A model generated the notes under the pieces. The model did not search any database. It was given only the letters and a program-made list of their open reading frames with translations, and was not told where the DNA came from. The position numbers and the translations under genes were made by a program. Below, one piece after another: positions 49,201 through 59,126 of a stretch of 64,000 bases of DNA; position 1 is the stretch's first letter, and every line of letters starts with the position of its first letter. Source of the DNA: Strigamia acuminata (lineage: Eukaryota; Arthropoda; Chilopoda; Geophilomorpha; Linotaeniidae); NCBI GenBank assembly GCA_949358305.1, contig OX442320.1:1490501-1554500 (forward strand), written 5' to 3'.

Positions 49201-51089
49201 ACGCTCGTCGAGGTTCTTGTGGCAATGCGCCACAAGCCCATCCAGCAGCGCACCATGGTCCACCTCCAACTGGAGCTGCAACAGCGTATAAGTGGCGTTA
49301 TGTTGGAGGCGATTCCGAGTGTAGGCGCTGGAAAAGAGAGGAACATTTGCGCAAAGTGCAGGAACCTGGCAAATTAAAAACAGATGTCTATTATTTCCCA
49401 GAACCAGGACACCGATTACGTTCTAGAGGTGACGTTGAGGAATTCTGTCATATAAATAACATTCCTTATGATCCTGAGCTATTTTATTTTGGCAATATGG
49501 AATATGAATTGGAAGATCTTCCGCAACCACTTCCCAGAGTGCACCTTTGTCGTCGTGATCCCACTAGTTACGCAGAGGCTGTAAGATTTCCGGATGCGAC
49601 CAAATGGCAGGAAGCCATTAATGAAGAGTTAGACACTTTTGCAAAAAGAGGCGTTTATGAAGAGGTCCCAAAACCGGAAAATACAACCATATTAGGGTGC
49701 AAGTGGCTCTTCAAACTGAAGGAAGATGCTCTAGGCAAACCAGCCAGATATCGCGCCAGATTAGTGGCACAGGGCTTTCGTCAAACTTTAGGTGTAGACT
49801 ACGATGAAGTCTTTAGCCCTGTTGTCAACTTTGTTCTCATACGCCTATTTTTCTGCCTATTAGTAGTCCTCAAAGGGTGGAAGGACGCGCATTTAGATGT
49901 GAAGTGCGCGTACCTATACGGCGATCTTGCGCACAAAGTATATATGCGCATTCCAGCTGGCGCAACATGTTCAAATCCAAATCACGTATGGCTCCTGATA
50001 AAGTCGCTCTATGGTCTCCACCAGTCCGGGCGCCAATGGTTTGAAAAACTGGATCAAACATTGCGCGATTTAGGATTTCGCAGATTACCAGGATGCAACT
50101 GTGTATACATATACGGAACTTCCGCCGTGATGCTAATATACGTCGATGATATAGTTCTATTTTACGCGACGGATGGCGTCCTGGCGCAATTAATTGCGCT
50201 CATCAGCACCAAATTCGATGTCGTGAATTTAGGACCAATTACGAAACTCTTAGGTGTAGAGTTCATCCGTACTCCCAAAGGAATCTTCATCATCCAACGT
50301 GCATACATACAGAAGATTCTCAAGAAATTTGAAATTATCGCCGATAAACTCATCAAGGTCCCAGTAACACCAGGAACGACGCTCGTCAAAGGGTCGAAAG
50401 AGGACTTGCCTGAATTTCCTTACCGTTCGTTAATTGGCTCTCTTCTCTTCCTCGCATCGAGGACACGACCCGACATATTATTCTCAGTGATAATGTTGTC
50501 ACAGTTTAACAATTGCTATAACCACAGGCACATCAAGGCGCTCATGCAGGTTGTGCGCTACGTAGGCAATACTTTGGATTACGCAATTGAACTGTCAAAT
50601 TGTTCCAATGGACAACTATGGGGATATACTGACGCGTCCTGGGCCACCGAAGTCAGCACTTCTTTGAGTTTCGGCGGGTATATAGCCTATATTGGAAACG
50701 TCCCCATCGGATGGAGTTGTAGAAAACAGACCAGCGTGGCGTGCTCAACGATGGAGGCGGAGTTTGTCGCCCTCGTTGAGTGCGTCTGTGAGCTTTATTG
50801 GCTCGATTACGTCTACAGTTCCGTACCGATGCTGAATAGATCTTCACCACCTATAGTGTTCTCCGATGCGCTTTCTTCCATTCGATTCACATCAAATGAC
50901 GTGGAGAACAGTAAAACGAAGCATATCCGAGTGAAATTTCATTGGATTCGGGAATGGTACACAGCAGGTGCATTCCAATTGCGCAAAGTCCCCGGATCAA
51001 TGAACGTGGCAGACATTTTTACCAAATGGTTGGGTTCATCTCAACTGCGTCTCCTGATTTCCCGGATTTTCAATTTCAACCAATTGTGA
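46251..51089 (+). CDS. gag-pol: Copia C Gag-Pol polyprotein with MBD-like domain
   Basis: 1612 residues from ATG 46251. Order: Gag helical region; CCHC knuckle (CFNCQEFGHYANKC, about residue 235); protease (active Asp about 320, D-C-G); GAG_pre-integrase (WHSRLGHLH...CNHCRIAKS); integrase with Asp632, Asp695 and Glu731; a Pro/Ser/Thr-rich linker; MBD-like domain (Trp1027, Asp1045, Arg1057); reverse transcriptase with YVDD (Asp about 1299); and RNase H (TDASWATE, EAEF). It ends in the usual VADIFTKWL segment. There is no stop or frameshift although G2 now sits between its promoter and ORF, so normal expression is probably disrupted. It is clearly related to the B protein throughout, but a different family by LTR sequence. 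Confidence 0.95.
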   Translation: MSKSADGNPGRLPILSVGKYELWQRSMRMVLRSEELWEHVTEEEEEDFLKTAGDKEKKKYKRRKAKALGLIYCSVSEAKKSALDDCKTPKEAWDILANIYAPSSRARQAAMRREFLNLRLEQGEDMADFLGRVDYHVRQMKDIGEITSPDHHAYQYLDLLPREYSQISFTTYHLPNGEFTPKKVSEQLLAEHMRLKAMDSRDIDNSKSPRAYAGEKQQRGRNRSRPSRPLSSVQCFNCQEFGHYANKCPLPSRRDDKNQPAASLQRKPRSSSRKRNKNSNRDDSRPRGNSSARRETNFFASAPQPMPTIHFMQSHEWIVDCGATDHVCHVQAWFQDFVKVVPFNIALGQGHSEVLGKGKVQIVTMINNVECVANLQDVLFAPKFEANLISVSKMDKAKHHIHIWDGGVHVYKSDINHPMLRAKEKGGLYYVDGLCTPSTVISTVNAPVIQTTAPARTLVTTEEDFIQYPKAKKKSKNPELFTDFRLEFPSLPNEIPPPAPIKVTQSKTFPVPTPTNPLPQVPSFAKTLKANPPISQPNSNSKPNSKPTNAKKVAAPSVKKDATGTWHSRLGHLHTNAMKLLAGNSQVYGVTPAEVNKELSCNHCRIAKSTRISHKPDAHPISTKALDLLHMDVWGASRTTSYGGARYVLTIIDDATRYAWIFPMAQKSQVFGLFKDYVTRIERVTGKRVKAIRTDRGGEFLSSEFDRYLKETGIQAQRTNPHSPAMNGTAERINRTMADYTRAILDETGLPNELWAEFAVTFSYIKNRCPHSRLKNEVPYILWRRRALSLRHLRKLGSKCWVHHTAPGRDKLDPRAWEGYLVGYATTTRGYRVWNPTDNKVIESIHVKIDERQSYKRSNHYRGPQEPWTGPDLDRTHQASQICEPLRISQPQVRFDDELEYTDWPKFPDSEDECDTDYDSDDSAPPGAQARTPPGSPIRIPTPVLSPIISPMISRAPSPLITPGNTPTHTPPGTPPGSPPRFVNARRGSCGNAPQAHPAAHHGPPPTGAATAYKWRYVGGDSECRRWKREEHLRKVQEPGKLKTDVYYFPEPGHRLRSRGDVEEFCHINNIPYDPELFYFGNMEYELEDLPQPLPRVHLCRRDPTSYAEAVRFPDATKWQEAINEELDTFAKRGVYEEVPKPENTTILGCKWLFKLKEDALGKPARYRARLVAQGFRQTLGVDYDEVFSPVVNFVLIRLFFCLLVVLKGWKDAHLDVKCAYLYGDLAHKVYMRIPAGATCSNPNHVWLLIKSLYGLHQSGRQWFEKLDQTLRDLGFRRLPGCNCVYIYGTSAVMLIYVDDIVLFYATDGVLAQLIALISTKFDVVNLGPITKLLGVEFIRTPKGIFIIQRAYIQKILKKFEIIADKLIKVPVTPGTTLVKGSKEDLPEFPYRSLIGSLLFLASRTRPDILFSVIMLSQFNNCYNHRHIKALMQVVRYVGNTLDYAIELSNCSNGQLWGYTDASWATEVSTSLSFGGYIAYIGNVPIGWSCRKQTSVACSTMEAEFVALVECVCELYWLDYVYSSVPMLNRSSPPIVFSDALSSIRFTSNDVENSKTKHIRVKFHWIREWYTAGAFQLRKVPGSMNVADIFTKWLGSSQLRLLISRIFNFNQL
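49323..49494 (+). other. MBD-like domain in copia C Pol
   Basis: It begins RWKREEHLRK and continues with KTDVYYFPEPGHRLRS and ends near LFYFGN. The Asp-to-Arg distance is 12 residues, as in MeCP2 (D121 to R133), and the upstream Arg-Lys pair is kept. Confidence 0.72.
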
Positions 51090-51297
51090 CATTCTTAATT
51101 TTGTTTTTCCCGAGTTTTGAGGATCATCGAGTTCCAGTGGGAATTTTCGGGCTTCCGTAGTGATTAATATAACAGTACCCGGCTCGATGATTTGCCTTAT
51201 TGTTTTCCTTTATTATCTAATATATTGTAAAGTTACATATGATATTTTCCCCCATTTCTGTTTAATTGTGCGGCTATCTGGCATTGAAGGGGGAAAT

Positions 51298-52356
51298 TGT
51301 TGTTTTCCAATGCCAAATAGTCCTCCGTACTCATTACGGATATTTCCTAGTGTTTATCTGCACTGAGCAGCTTTTTGTATTTATTTGTCTTTATATAATT
51401 ATTTATAGACCCCGGATATATATGTGAAATGAATTTCGTTTTATGCACATAAAATATGCACTAAAAATCCCATTTTATGCAAAATAAAAAATTGAAATAT
51501 GCAAAATAAAAAAATTTATTTCAGTAAAATCATTTGTTGCAATAACAAATCATTGTCATTTCTAAGTGCTGTGTGGTAAAACCTTGTCACTTGTCAGTAA
51601 GCACAGACTTAAATTGGGGAAAAAACTGTTCAACATCGCAACTGGTGATAGGGGCAAATTTAAATTTTGCAATTTTATTCGTAATGTGTTTTTATCAATT
51701 TTATTCGCGTCGAACTAGAATTGACAACTTTCGGCATTGTTGTAAAAGAAATGCAATGAAAACAATGCATGTATTTAAATACAGAAAAGGCCTTTCGTTA
51801 AGTGATACGTAAACAAAACACAACATAGACGGGTTACGTATCATGTTCGTATCAGAAAAAAAGCCGATTTATGCAAAAAAAACCAATTTTCGGGAAATAT
51901 GCAATAAAAGCCAATTTCAGCTTTTTATTGAATATAAATATATTGTATGCATTTATGCATTTATCCGGGGTCTAATTATTTATCATTGGGTATAATGCTG
52001 CCCACAGCTCAATTGTATTAAGTTGATGATTCCTAACACCAGATGGTGTCATTGTATATTTTCCTCATTCCAAGATGGCTGCTTGCAGGCTGTGCAAGCA
52101 TAACCATGTTTTCCACACCAAAATGGTCTCTATTTGTAAGTTGTTTTATTTTATAGTAAATATTATTTATTTTTACATTGTGCAGTAGTCTTTTTGCTGC
52201 ATATAAGCACGTTTTGCGTGCAGCAGCTTAGTTTTTGGCCCGCCATTAGCGGTATTCGCGTGCGCTCGCCATTACGGCCACGCACTTTGATTTTCGTGCG
52301 TGTTTCACGCTTCCACGCGGCCTAATTGACCGCTCTGCGCCTCCTCCTCTGCTACA
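51298..52356 (+). repeat. 3' LTR of copia C, interrupted by a MITE
   Basis: It starts after GAAGGGGGAAAT and ends CTCTGCTACA. Removing the MITE and one copy of its duplication leaves 482 bp, equal to the 5' LTR. About three differences from the 5' LTR were seen. Confidence 0.93.
51406..51974. mobile_element. hAT-like MITE (569 bp)
   Basis: Terminal inverted repeats TAGACCCCGGATA (51406-51418) and its complement (51962-51974), flanked by 8-bp duplications ATTATTTA (51398-51405 and 51975-51982). The 8-bp duplication fits the hAT superfamily. The interior is AT-rich with repeated ATGCAAAATAAA-type subterminal motifs at both ends and no transposase. A 79-codon open frame inside has no recognisable domain. 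Confidence 0.85.
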
Positions 52357-53251
52357 TCTCTTCCACGCAGTCCTACGACTTCGGAAGAAGAAGCGTTTGC
52401 GGATTGCTATTCTACCGAACCACCACGGTACGCGCATTCCTTGTTTGCCCAGGTTCCTCGCACCTTCAAGGAAGCTATTTCTAGCCCCGACCGTGTCCAT
52501 TGGCAGAAAGCCATGGAGGAAGAGCTTGATCTCTTTCGTGAGCGAGGTGTTTACGAGGAAGTTGAAAAACCTCCTCCTGATGTAAACATTGTGGGGAATA
52601 AATGGGTCTACTACATCAAGCGTGATGCAGAAGGCATTGTGCGCCGTTTTAGGGCGATGTTAGTAGCTCAGGGTTTCAGCCAGAAGTACGGAGTTGATTA
52701 TTCCGAGGTTTTCAGTCCCGTGGTCAACTACGTCTTGATACGCCTATTTTTTGTGCTTCTAGTAGTCGTTTTAGGCTGGCTAGACACACACCTTGATGTC
52801 AAGGGTGCCTATCTTTATGGCAACTTGGATGAAGCCATTTTTATGAGGATTCCCAGGGGCTGGGAAACTCCTCAAAACACTGGAAAAGTGTGGCGGCTTC
52901 ATAAGGCTCTTTACGGCCTTCATCAGAGCGGGCGACAATGGAATTTTCGTCTCGTTGAAGTCTTGTTGGAGATTAATTTTCACAAGCTTCTAGGTGTGAA
53001 TGGCGTTTTCATTTCCGACACTTACGATGCCGTCATCCTGGTTTATGTCGATGACATGGTGTTATTCACCAAAGGACCCGGTCCTCGAGACCGAACTGTT
53101 AAAGCCCTTCGTGGATTTTTCACGATAACAGATCTTGGTCCGGTATCGAAACTGCTAGGCGTTCAGTTTGATCGCGATGGTGGACGCATTTCCATTCATC
53201 AGCGCGATTACATTGATCGGATTGCGGAAGATTTCGGAATCTCCTCCGAGC
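52357..53251 (+). pseudogene. pol: Copia D reverse transcriptase fragment
   Basis: It continues the D frame after copia C. It contains the segment before RT (TFKEAISSPDRVHWQKAMEE), the RT core (RFRAMLVAQGFSQKYGVDY, FSPVVNYVLIRL, LYGLHQSG) and catalytic YVDD (near 53044), then TDLGPVSKLLGV and the IHQRDYIDRI region. Element S interrupts it at GAGC (53248-53251). The frame resumes at 54805 without a shift when the duplication is counted once. No stop lies within the fragment. Confidence 0.9.
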
Positions 53252-54804
53252 TGTAGCAAACAACCTTGGCTCTCACAAGGAAAACTGGCGAATTGGTCTG
53301 TAACCTCTGGAGACCGCCCGAGACTGTATAGTGGTTGATGAAACAAGTTGACATCTCAGCCCAAACTCTAGGCCCAACTGCATCACGAGAAATCAGGCCT
53401 AACTGCATTTAGTTGAAAATGATAAAGGAAGCTCTCTGGATACTGGGGAAAACCTTGTGCCTCCAGTGAGGAGGAGAGCATGCAAAGCTCTCTACTCACT
53501 CATTTGCATATTTCCCTGAGTAGGAAATAAGATCAGAAAAGAATGTTCAAAGCAGGAGGAAAAACACATCAACTTTTTAATCTTAACAACAAGTAACAAC
53601 TGATTGCTTCTTTAGCAACCACACAACAACTGGTCACCTGCTTACAATAAATATCAGTGACCAAACAATACAGATTTGCATAATAACAATAGTGCCAACA
53701 AGGTTTCTGTATTTCTATAACAGATGTCAAACTTAACATAAGTAAAGGCAAAACTTAACCTAACACCTTGATAACATTATGACCTGTGCAAACAGCACTT
53801 CACTTAAACTTAACAGATAATTCAAAGGCTAAAACTAACATTAGTTACACTCAAAACACAATGCTTAGCCCAAACCCAATCACCACCAACAGAGGGCGCA
53901 ACGTGTCATAGTTTTAACCCCTTTACAACCATGCAATAACAACGGTAAAAGCTTAGATTAACAACCCTTAATATTGGTAATTTATACAAACAATAACTAG
54001 TAAATACTCCCTATGTCCAGGTTTCATTAAAGCCCCGAACTAAATAATAACAGGGCACCAGTGCAGCACCAAATCCAAGATGGCGACCATGCAACTGCTA
54101 ATATGACGTGAATGGAGCCAAACAAGGTCGCGAGCGATTCACAGGCCTTCTCAACGGTGGATCTGCGTCTTAGAACGGTCAGTACAACTCGCCCAATGCT
54201 CGAACACAAGAAACCAGTCGTTTCATCTCATTTACAGACCACACACGGCCACGAGAGGCGTCGCAAGGCGTGCGCTCACGCCCGACGCTCCCGAACGCTC
54301 ACAAACGATGTCCAACGTCCATCCAGCGACCCAGGACACCTGTGGAGTACCTTAAACACCAATACAAGTTAGTATAAATTAAATTACAAGTAAAACAAGC
54401 ACTAAAACTGCAATTGTGCTTATTTCGGGTTCTTCCCGTCTCCCAGTTCACTTGCGCTATGGCGGCCATCTTGCCGATGCACGCCTATCTCCTTCGCAAG
54501 TGAACTGGAAACGGGAGAGAACTTACAAGTACTAGAAATAACACATACAAGTGAAAAAGACACATAAATTAATTACAAAAGACTAAAAACACAACTTTCA
54601 AACATTCCAGGTGTGGCAGGCGAAGTGGCAACCCCCTTGAACTTCCAGGATCGTGTCAACAAAGCAGCAAACCAACTGGACATGTCAGATATGTGTTAAA
54701 AATCTATTCAAACTTGACAACAAAACTAAAAAGCCTTTTCTTTCTTTCAGAAGATAAACAACGTGAAATCTCCAGATCTTTTTGTTGCGTTCTTGCTCGC
54801 AACA
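53252..54804. mobile_element. Element S: LTR-like 1553-bp insertion, possibly a solo LTR
   Basis: It starts TGTAGCAAAC and ends CTCGCAACA, flanked by GAGC (53248-53251 and 54805-54808). A 4-bp duplication with TG...CA ends suggests a gypsy- or ERV-like solo LTR. The inside shows no recognised coding domain. It holds a 27-bp imperfect inverted repeat (54430-54521), two YY1-like motifs and a pyrimidine-rich CTTTCTTTCTTTCAG near the right end. Orientation is not clear, and no second copy is present for comparison. Confidence 0.6.
54430..54521. repeat. Inverted repeat inside element S
   Basis: Left arm 54430-54456 and right arm 54495-54521 pair over about 27 bp with few mismatches (core CAGTTCACTTGCG and CGCAAGTGAACTG). 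The 38-bp loop contains ATGGCGGCCATCTTG, a back-to-back YY1-like site. Confidence 0.75.
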
Positions 54805-55548
54805 GAGCGTTTGTGCAGGGTCCCGATCACCGTTGGCACAATGGTGAATTGCGCTAGAGAGGGAGAACGTGTGCTGAACGACGACGAGTTCCCTTACCGT
54901 TCTCTCATTGGGTCGCTTTTGTTTCTTGCTTCTCGCACGCGCCCCGATATCCTCTTTCCGGTGATTTTGTTGTCCCAGTACAACACGTGCTTCACCTCAA
55001 AGCACGTGGCCCTTCTGCTTCAGGTTCTCCAGTATTTGAAGAGCACGCGGAATTATTCGATTTGCCTTTCCGCGGTCACTGGAGACATCCTGTCAGGGCA
55101 CTCCGACGCCTCTTGGATCTCGGACCGAGATACAAGAAAGAGCTTCGGAGGATTTACGATTTCGATTTTCGGGGTTCCCATCTCCTGGGGCTGCTGTAAG
55201 CAGCGCTATTGTGCTTTAAGCATCATGGAGGCCGAGTTTTTGGCACTTCTCGATGGCGCGAAGGAGATCGTTTGGCTCCACGGCGCGATCGATCGAACCC
55301 GAATTTTCCGTTTGCCCACTCCGACGATGTTTTCTGATTCGTTGTCTACGATTTATTTTACGAGGAATGACATCGAAAATCGTCGGACCAAACATATCGA
55401 TGTGCGCTATTTCTTTTTGCGGGATTGGCTTACCGAGGGCGTTTTTGTTTTGCGAAAGATTTCCGGCGATTTAAATCCTGCCGACATTTTCACCAAGTTT
55501 TTCTCGCCTGCCCGTTTGCAATTTTTGTGCAAACATTTCTTTCGGTAA
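54805..55548 (+). pseudogene. pol: Copia D RT connection and RNase H (C-terminus)
   Basis: It resumes the D frame after S. It contains FPYRSLIGSLLFLASRTRPD, RNase H (GHSDASWISD, with Ser replacing the first residue of the usual TDAS; then IMEAEFLALLDG) and the terminal segment (TKHIDVRYFFLRDWL, NPADIFTKFF) up to the stop before 55549. The upstream in-frame start in S is coincidental. Functional residues of RNase H appear largely intact. The gene is broken by F, G3, C, S and the missing integrase. Confidence 0.88.
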
Positions 55549-55722
55549 TTTCGATTATAGTTTTTCGATTTCCCGCATTTGTGCATTTGTCAATTGGTTG
55601 ATTCTGATTTTTATCACTGCTTGTTCTGTACCGCAACCAATTGACTATCGATATTGTTTTCGGGGTTTTTGTTTTTCTTTTCGACTGAGATTTGTTTATT
55701 ATCTCGGAGAATGGGGGGCTAT

Positions 55723-56000
55723 TGTTGGCCTTTTTGTTCCCCGAGATCGTTGATTTAATGTTTATTCTCGATGTTTACATTACTGTTTGGATATTTATCA
55801 GTGTATTATTGTGTAGACATTGTTTTATGAATGGATCAAATGAGATCCCGTACTTGTGCTTTTGTTTTGTATAGATTTCGTTTATCGGGTTTTGTTTAAC
55901 CCATATCTGTATCTCGTTTTATCATTGCCTTTGTTATTACTTACGTTTTCCTGTTTTTCAATGATGAGTGTGCTTAATAAAGCAGCTATGGATTTCTACA
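55723..56000 (+). repeat. 3' LTR of copia D (278 bp)
   Basis: It starts TGTTGGCC after a purine tract (GAATGGGGGGCTAT, 55709-55722) and ends TTTCTACA, the CTACA end shared with the A, B and C LTRs. An AATAAA signal is near 55975. The right edge coincides with the start of copia E gag sequence. The 5' partner is outside the window. Confidence 0.75.
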
Positions 56001-56211
56001 CTTTTGCCTCTTTATTTCCGGACAATCTACAAAACTCCCTAACTTCTTTCGCAGAAGCCGTGGCTGGCAAGGGCTTCTCCTTGCCAGTCACGTGGCCCCA
56101 AACTCCATATGATTGCAAAAGGAGTTGGATTTGAACACTCCACGTCGAATAGTTCGTTCCATTCAATTTTTCGACGTCCTTATAGTCGTCTCGGCGATCC
56201 CAACTTGCCAT
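56001..56211 (-). pseudogene. gag: Copia E gag N-terminus
   Basis: It starts at ATG 56211 (MASWDRRDD) and contains the conserved copia Gag opening (LNGTNYSTWSVQIQLLL, YGVWGHVTG), about 70 residues in all, before the copia D 3' LTR begins. It reads into a stop a few bases inside D. The remaining Gag-Pol must be beyond the left window edge, so integrity cannot be judged. Confidence 0.85.
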
Positions 56212-57088
56212 GTTGAGAAAATTCGACGAAAAACGACGCACAAATCACTAAATCACAAATTTCCGAAGAAAAACACAAAAAATTCACAATACACGTGAAT
56301 ATGTCGCACGGAGAAGCAATTTGCCCCCCAAAAATTGAAGGCGAAATAATACAGTACTTCCCAAGGGGGATCTCAATAAGTGAGATCGAGACTCGAATCT
56401 GGCAACCCTGCTAGCTTCCGACCGCCAACCTGGTGGCGCGGGACGGCTAACTTGTGCCACGGGTAAGCCCAGATTGAAATAAGACTGTACGTGAGCGACT
56501 GCTCAAAGGGTACAGAATAATCTAAGTGGCCCAACACAAAAACCTTAATGTATAACAAAGTTTCACGAAAATGGTAATCAAAACACAGTGTATGATGTGA
56601 AGTTGGCCAGTTACGGGTTCCACACGTCGTAACTGGTTCCCACGTTGAAATAAACGTCGGCTTCACGTTGTCTTCGCACGGAACTGGGGCTGACGTGCAA
56701 TCCGCGTACACACATCCGTGTAAGCGCGAAGAAAATCGTCGTAGCGCACGTCCGCGCCTTCGTACTTGCTTTCCTGGATGCAAAGTACGGAAACAATTGC
56801 CCACACACACGCTTATCGTGTGCAGGACTTCTCGGTGAGTCTGTTCGTGTCGAAACGCTGATTTTTCGTCTTTCTTTGACGAAAAATGGCCGCCGTTGTG
56901 AAATCGTCGATTCTCGATGATTTCCGTGTCGATTTCACGGCAAAACGATTCGAAATGCAACGTCGTTTCGACGTATTCCCTCGTCGAATCGATACGAGCG
57001 TGTATCAGCTCGTATACACGTTTGGCGTGGGGCTTCACCGTCGTACGCGATGAAGATCCCAAAACGAAAATGGCGCCGCCAGAGAAAA
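56212..57088 (-). other. Leader of copia E (part next to gag; continues at 62343-62595)
   Basis: Non-coding. On the minus strand it contains the conserved 15-mer TCCCGCGCCACCAGG (56443-56429). The neighbourhood GTGGCACAAGTTAGCCGTCCCG is very close to the N2 leader around 33165-33200. GAAAA at 57084-57088 is the N3 target. The open frames here show no known domain. Confidence 0.72.
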
Positions 57089-57436
57089 TGTTGGTATTTG
57101 GAGCAGACATATGGTCACAGCCAGTTAATCTTGCGGTGATCGATTGTTGAGTCGTCTGCTCGAAAGAGCTTATTGTTTAGTCTGTTTTGGTGTGTTATCA
57201 CTTGATAATACATGGTTTTATCTTTATTTATGTAAAGGACAAATCAATGATGGTTATCCATTGATTTGTTCTCTTTTGTTATGTATTTGACTTGAGGAGA
57301 ACAAATCTCAAGTCATGACACTTGTTTTTATGATTTGGTCGAATAAAATGGCTGCCGACGGTTTGTCAGCAATGTCAGCACATTTTAACTATGGCTGCAT
57401 TTTTCCAACTCACTACACATTTAGTAAATCCCAATA
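57089..57436 (+). repeat. 5' LTR of N3 (348 bp)
   Basis: It runs TGTTGGTATTTGG to AATCCCAATA, one base from the primer site. It contains GCTC-GAAA-GAGC (57158-57169), the palindrome GGACAAATCAATG/complement (57237-57271), a second palindrome ACTTGAG...CTCAAGT (about 57290-57313) and an AATAAAATGGCTGCC block. Confidence 0.94.
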
Positions 57437-59126
57437 ATGGTAGCAGAGGATGGTTTACAACGTTAGGACAACGTTGTAACAACTTCTATTGGGTCGACAG
57501 TGAGTAGGAAGTCATTTCACTTCATTTTCGCGAAGTTGCGAAAAGCACGGGAATTCACGGACACGCGGGCCGAAGCGGGGACGCCTTCTTGGGCATCGAG
57601 TGACGACGATCTCCCGTCGAAACGGAAGAAGTGATTTCGAAACGAAATTTTCGCGGATTTGAGGGCCGAAACGTTGAGGGAAAGCATTGATACGACCGTA
57701 AGAACTGAATTATATAGTTTGTCGAATTTATCACGGTGCATTTTTAGTAAAATGACCACATCAAGTGCTTCACCCACGGACATTTCCAAAATGGCGGCGC
57801 CCAGTGTGATTATCAGAAGTGGCCGTGTTTAGACTGTCTCCAGGTCGCCCAGCGGTTTACAACGCTGGATTTGGCATCGAGGATTTTTGACCGGCGACGT
57901 GCGCGAACATATTTCGCCAACACATTACGAGTGTTTTCGCCAGCTTTAACGTCTCTCAGCACTGGAAATTACAACGTGGGACCACATAAGGATCCCAGGA
58001 AGCGATAGGAAGCGGTTTGGAAATAAATCGAATTGTTTTTCGTCGGAAACGAGCATTTTTCGGCGGCAACGAGTGCAGCGATTTGTGATCGTTTTGAAGC
58101 ACGACGCACGTTTTAAATACGTGCCCATCGATTTGGAAAACGTTTAGGAAACGTGTATCGGTGGATAGAGAATCATCTCGTGTCCGGGACACGACAAACG
58201 AGCGGTTTGAATTGGTTATTCCGGCGATTTGGAGCGACGAGACACGCAACGAGCGAGCGACGTCGCATTCGACGATAGTGCGTCGAAATTCGCAGAAAAT
58301 CACCGAGATTCGACTGTGGAATCGTGTAGGAACACGATAAGATTGCCTAGCGACAGTAGGAACATTTATTTGGTCGATTTATTATTAATTTTGTTGTTTT
58401 TTCACCGAGATGTGCGGTGCAGCCGAATCCAAGATGGCGCCGTTCATGCCAGTCTGGTGAAAACGAACGAGGATCGTTCACAGCTCGTCGTGGGATTATC
58501 TCAGCGTGGAATTACGTCGCGTAGACGTTCTAGGAGTGTGCAACCAACGTTTTAGCGACGTTACGGAATTTTTCGAGGACATTTCGATTTTTGCAAGCAT
58601 TTGGCGCACGCAACGTGCGAATTGAGATTCGCCGATCACGGATTAGCCCGGGACGGGTATCTGTGCAACGAAGGAACCGGATAAGTCTTGTGCCAGGTGC
58701 ACAAGTGAATTGCATCAGATTCAAGCGACGTTTCAGCGACGTCAACGCGGGATTTGCGACGCAAAAATCCCGCAAGAAGACAACTTGCCAGCAAAGTGTT
58801 TATTTTTATTTCTGGGTTGTCGTGAAACTTTGTATAGTTTATAAGTTTTTGTTTTGGGGTCCCTTTGTTTGTTTTCCGCCCTTTACGCAGTCGCGTAGCG
58901 GAATCCTATTTCCACACAGGCTTTCCCTGGCCACCGAGTGTCCCGCGGGCCCAGGAGTCCGGTCGGAACTCGGGGGATACTGTGTGGAGTTTATCATCTC
59001 ACTTAGTGAGATTAGCCCACGGGAAGTTTTGTATTTTCGCCTTATTTTTGGAGGGGAAATTGTTTTTGTGAATTTTCCAAAGTGGAAAAGTGTTAATTTG
59101 TGAAAGTGCTGCAAATAATTGAAGAA
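57437..59126 (+). other. Leader of N3 with tRNA-iMet primer site
   Basis: TGGTAGCAGAGGATGGTTT starts at 57438. Repeat-like blocks related to those in N1 (57955-58110) include GTGGGACCACATAAGGATCC. YY1-like motifs lie near 57784 and 58430. The conserved 15-mer TCCCGCGGGCCCAGG is at 58941-58955. No credible gene. Confidence 0.78.

Larger units (their letters stand above)
30689..52356 (+). mobile_element. Copia element C, complete but interrupted
   Basis: C has LTRs 30689-36996 (split by N2) and 51298-52356 (split by a MITE), each 482 bp after removing the insertions, and TCTCT duplications (30684-30688 and 52357-52361). Without N2, G2 and the MITE it is about 6.9 kb. It has a tRNA-iMet primer site at 36999, a split leader and an intact 1612-codon gag-pol ORF. 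LTRs differ at about three sites, so it is somewhat older than G2, which lies in its leader. It is inserted in copia D downstream of the MBD-like domain. Confidence 0.95.
2961..56000 (+). mobile_element. Copia element D, dispersed by nested insertions
   Basis: D survives as four collinear plus-strand blocks: gag-protease 2961-4023, proline-rich linker plus MBD-like domain about 30240-30688, reverse transcriptase 52357-53251, and connection/RNase H plus 3' LTR 54805-56000. Insertions F, G3, C and S separate them. C (TCTCT) and S (GAGC) have clear target duplications, and the D frame is continuous across both. The integrase and the end of the protease are missing, apparently deleted together with the 5' end of G3 near 30.2 kb. 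D itself interrupts the gag gene of minus-strand copia E at 56000/56001. Its 5' LTR lies left of the window. Confidence 0.8.

Noticed and set aside
51573-51812. A transposase remnant in the MITE.
   Set aside because: The 79-codon frame has no recognisable hAT or BED-domain pattern and is expected by chance in AT-rich sequence.
54763-54804. An ATG-like start of the RNase H fragment inside element S.
   Set aside because: The frame into S is accidental. Copia D coding resumes only at the GAGC duplication (54805).
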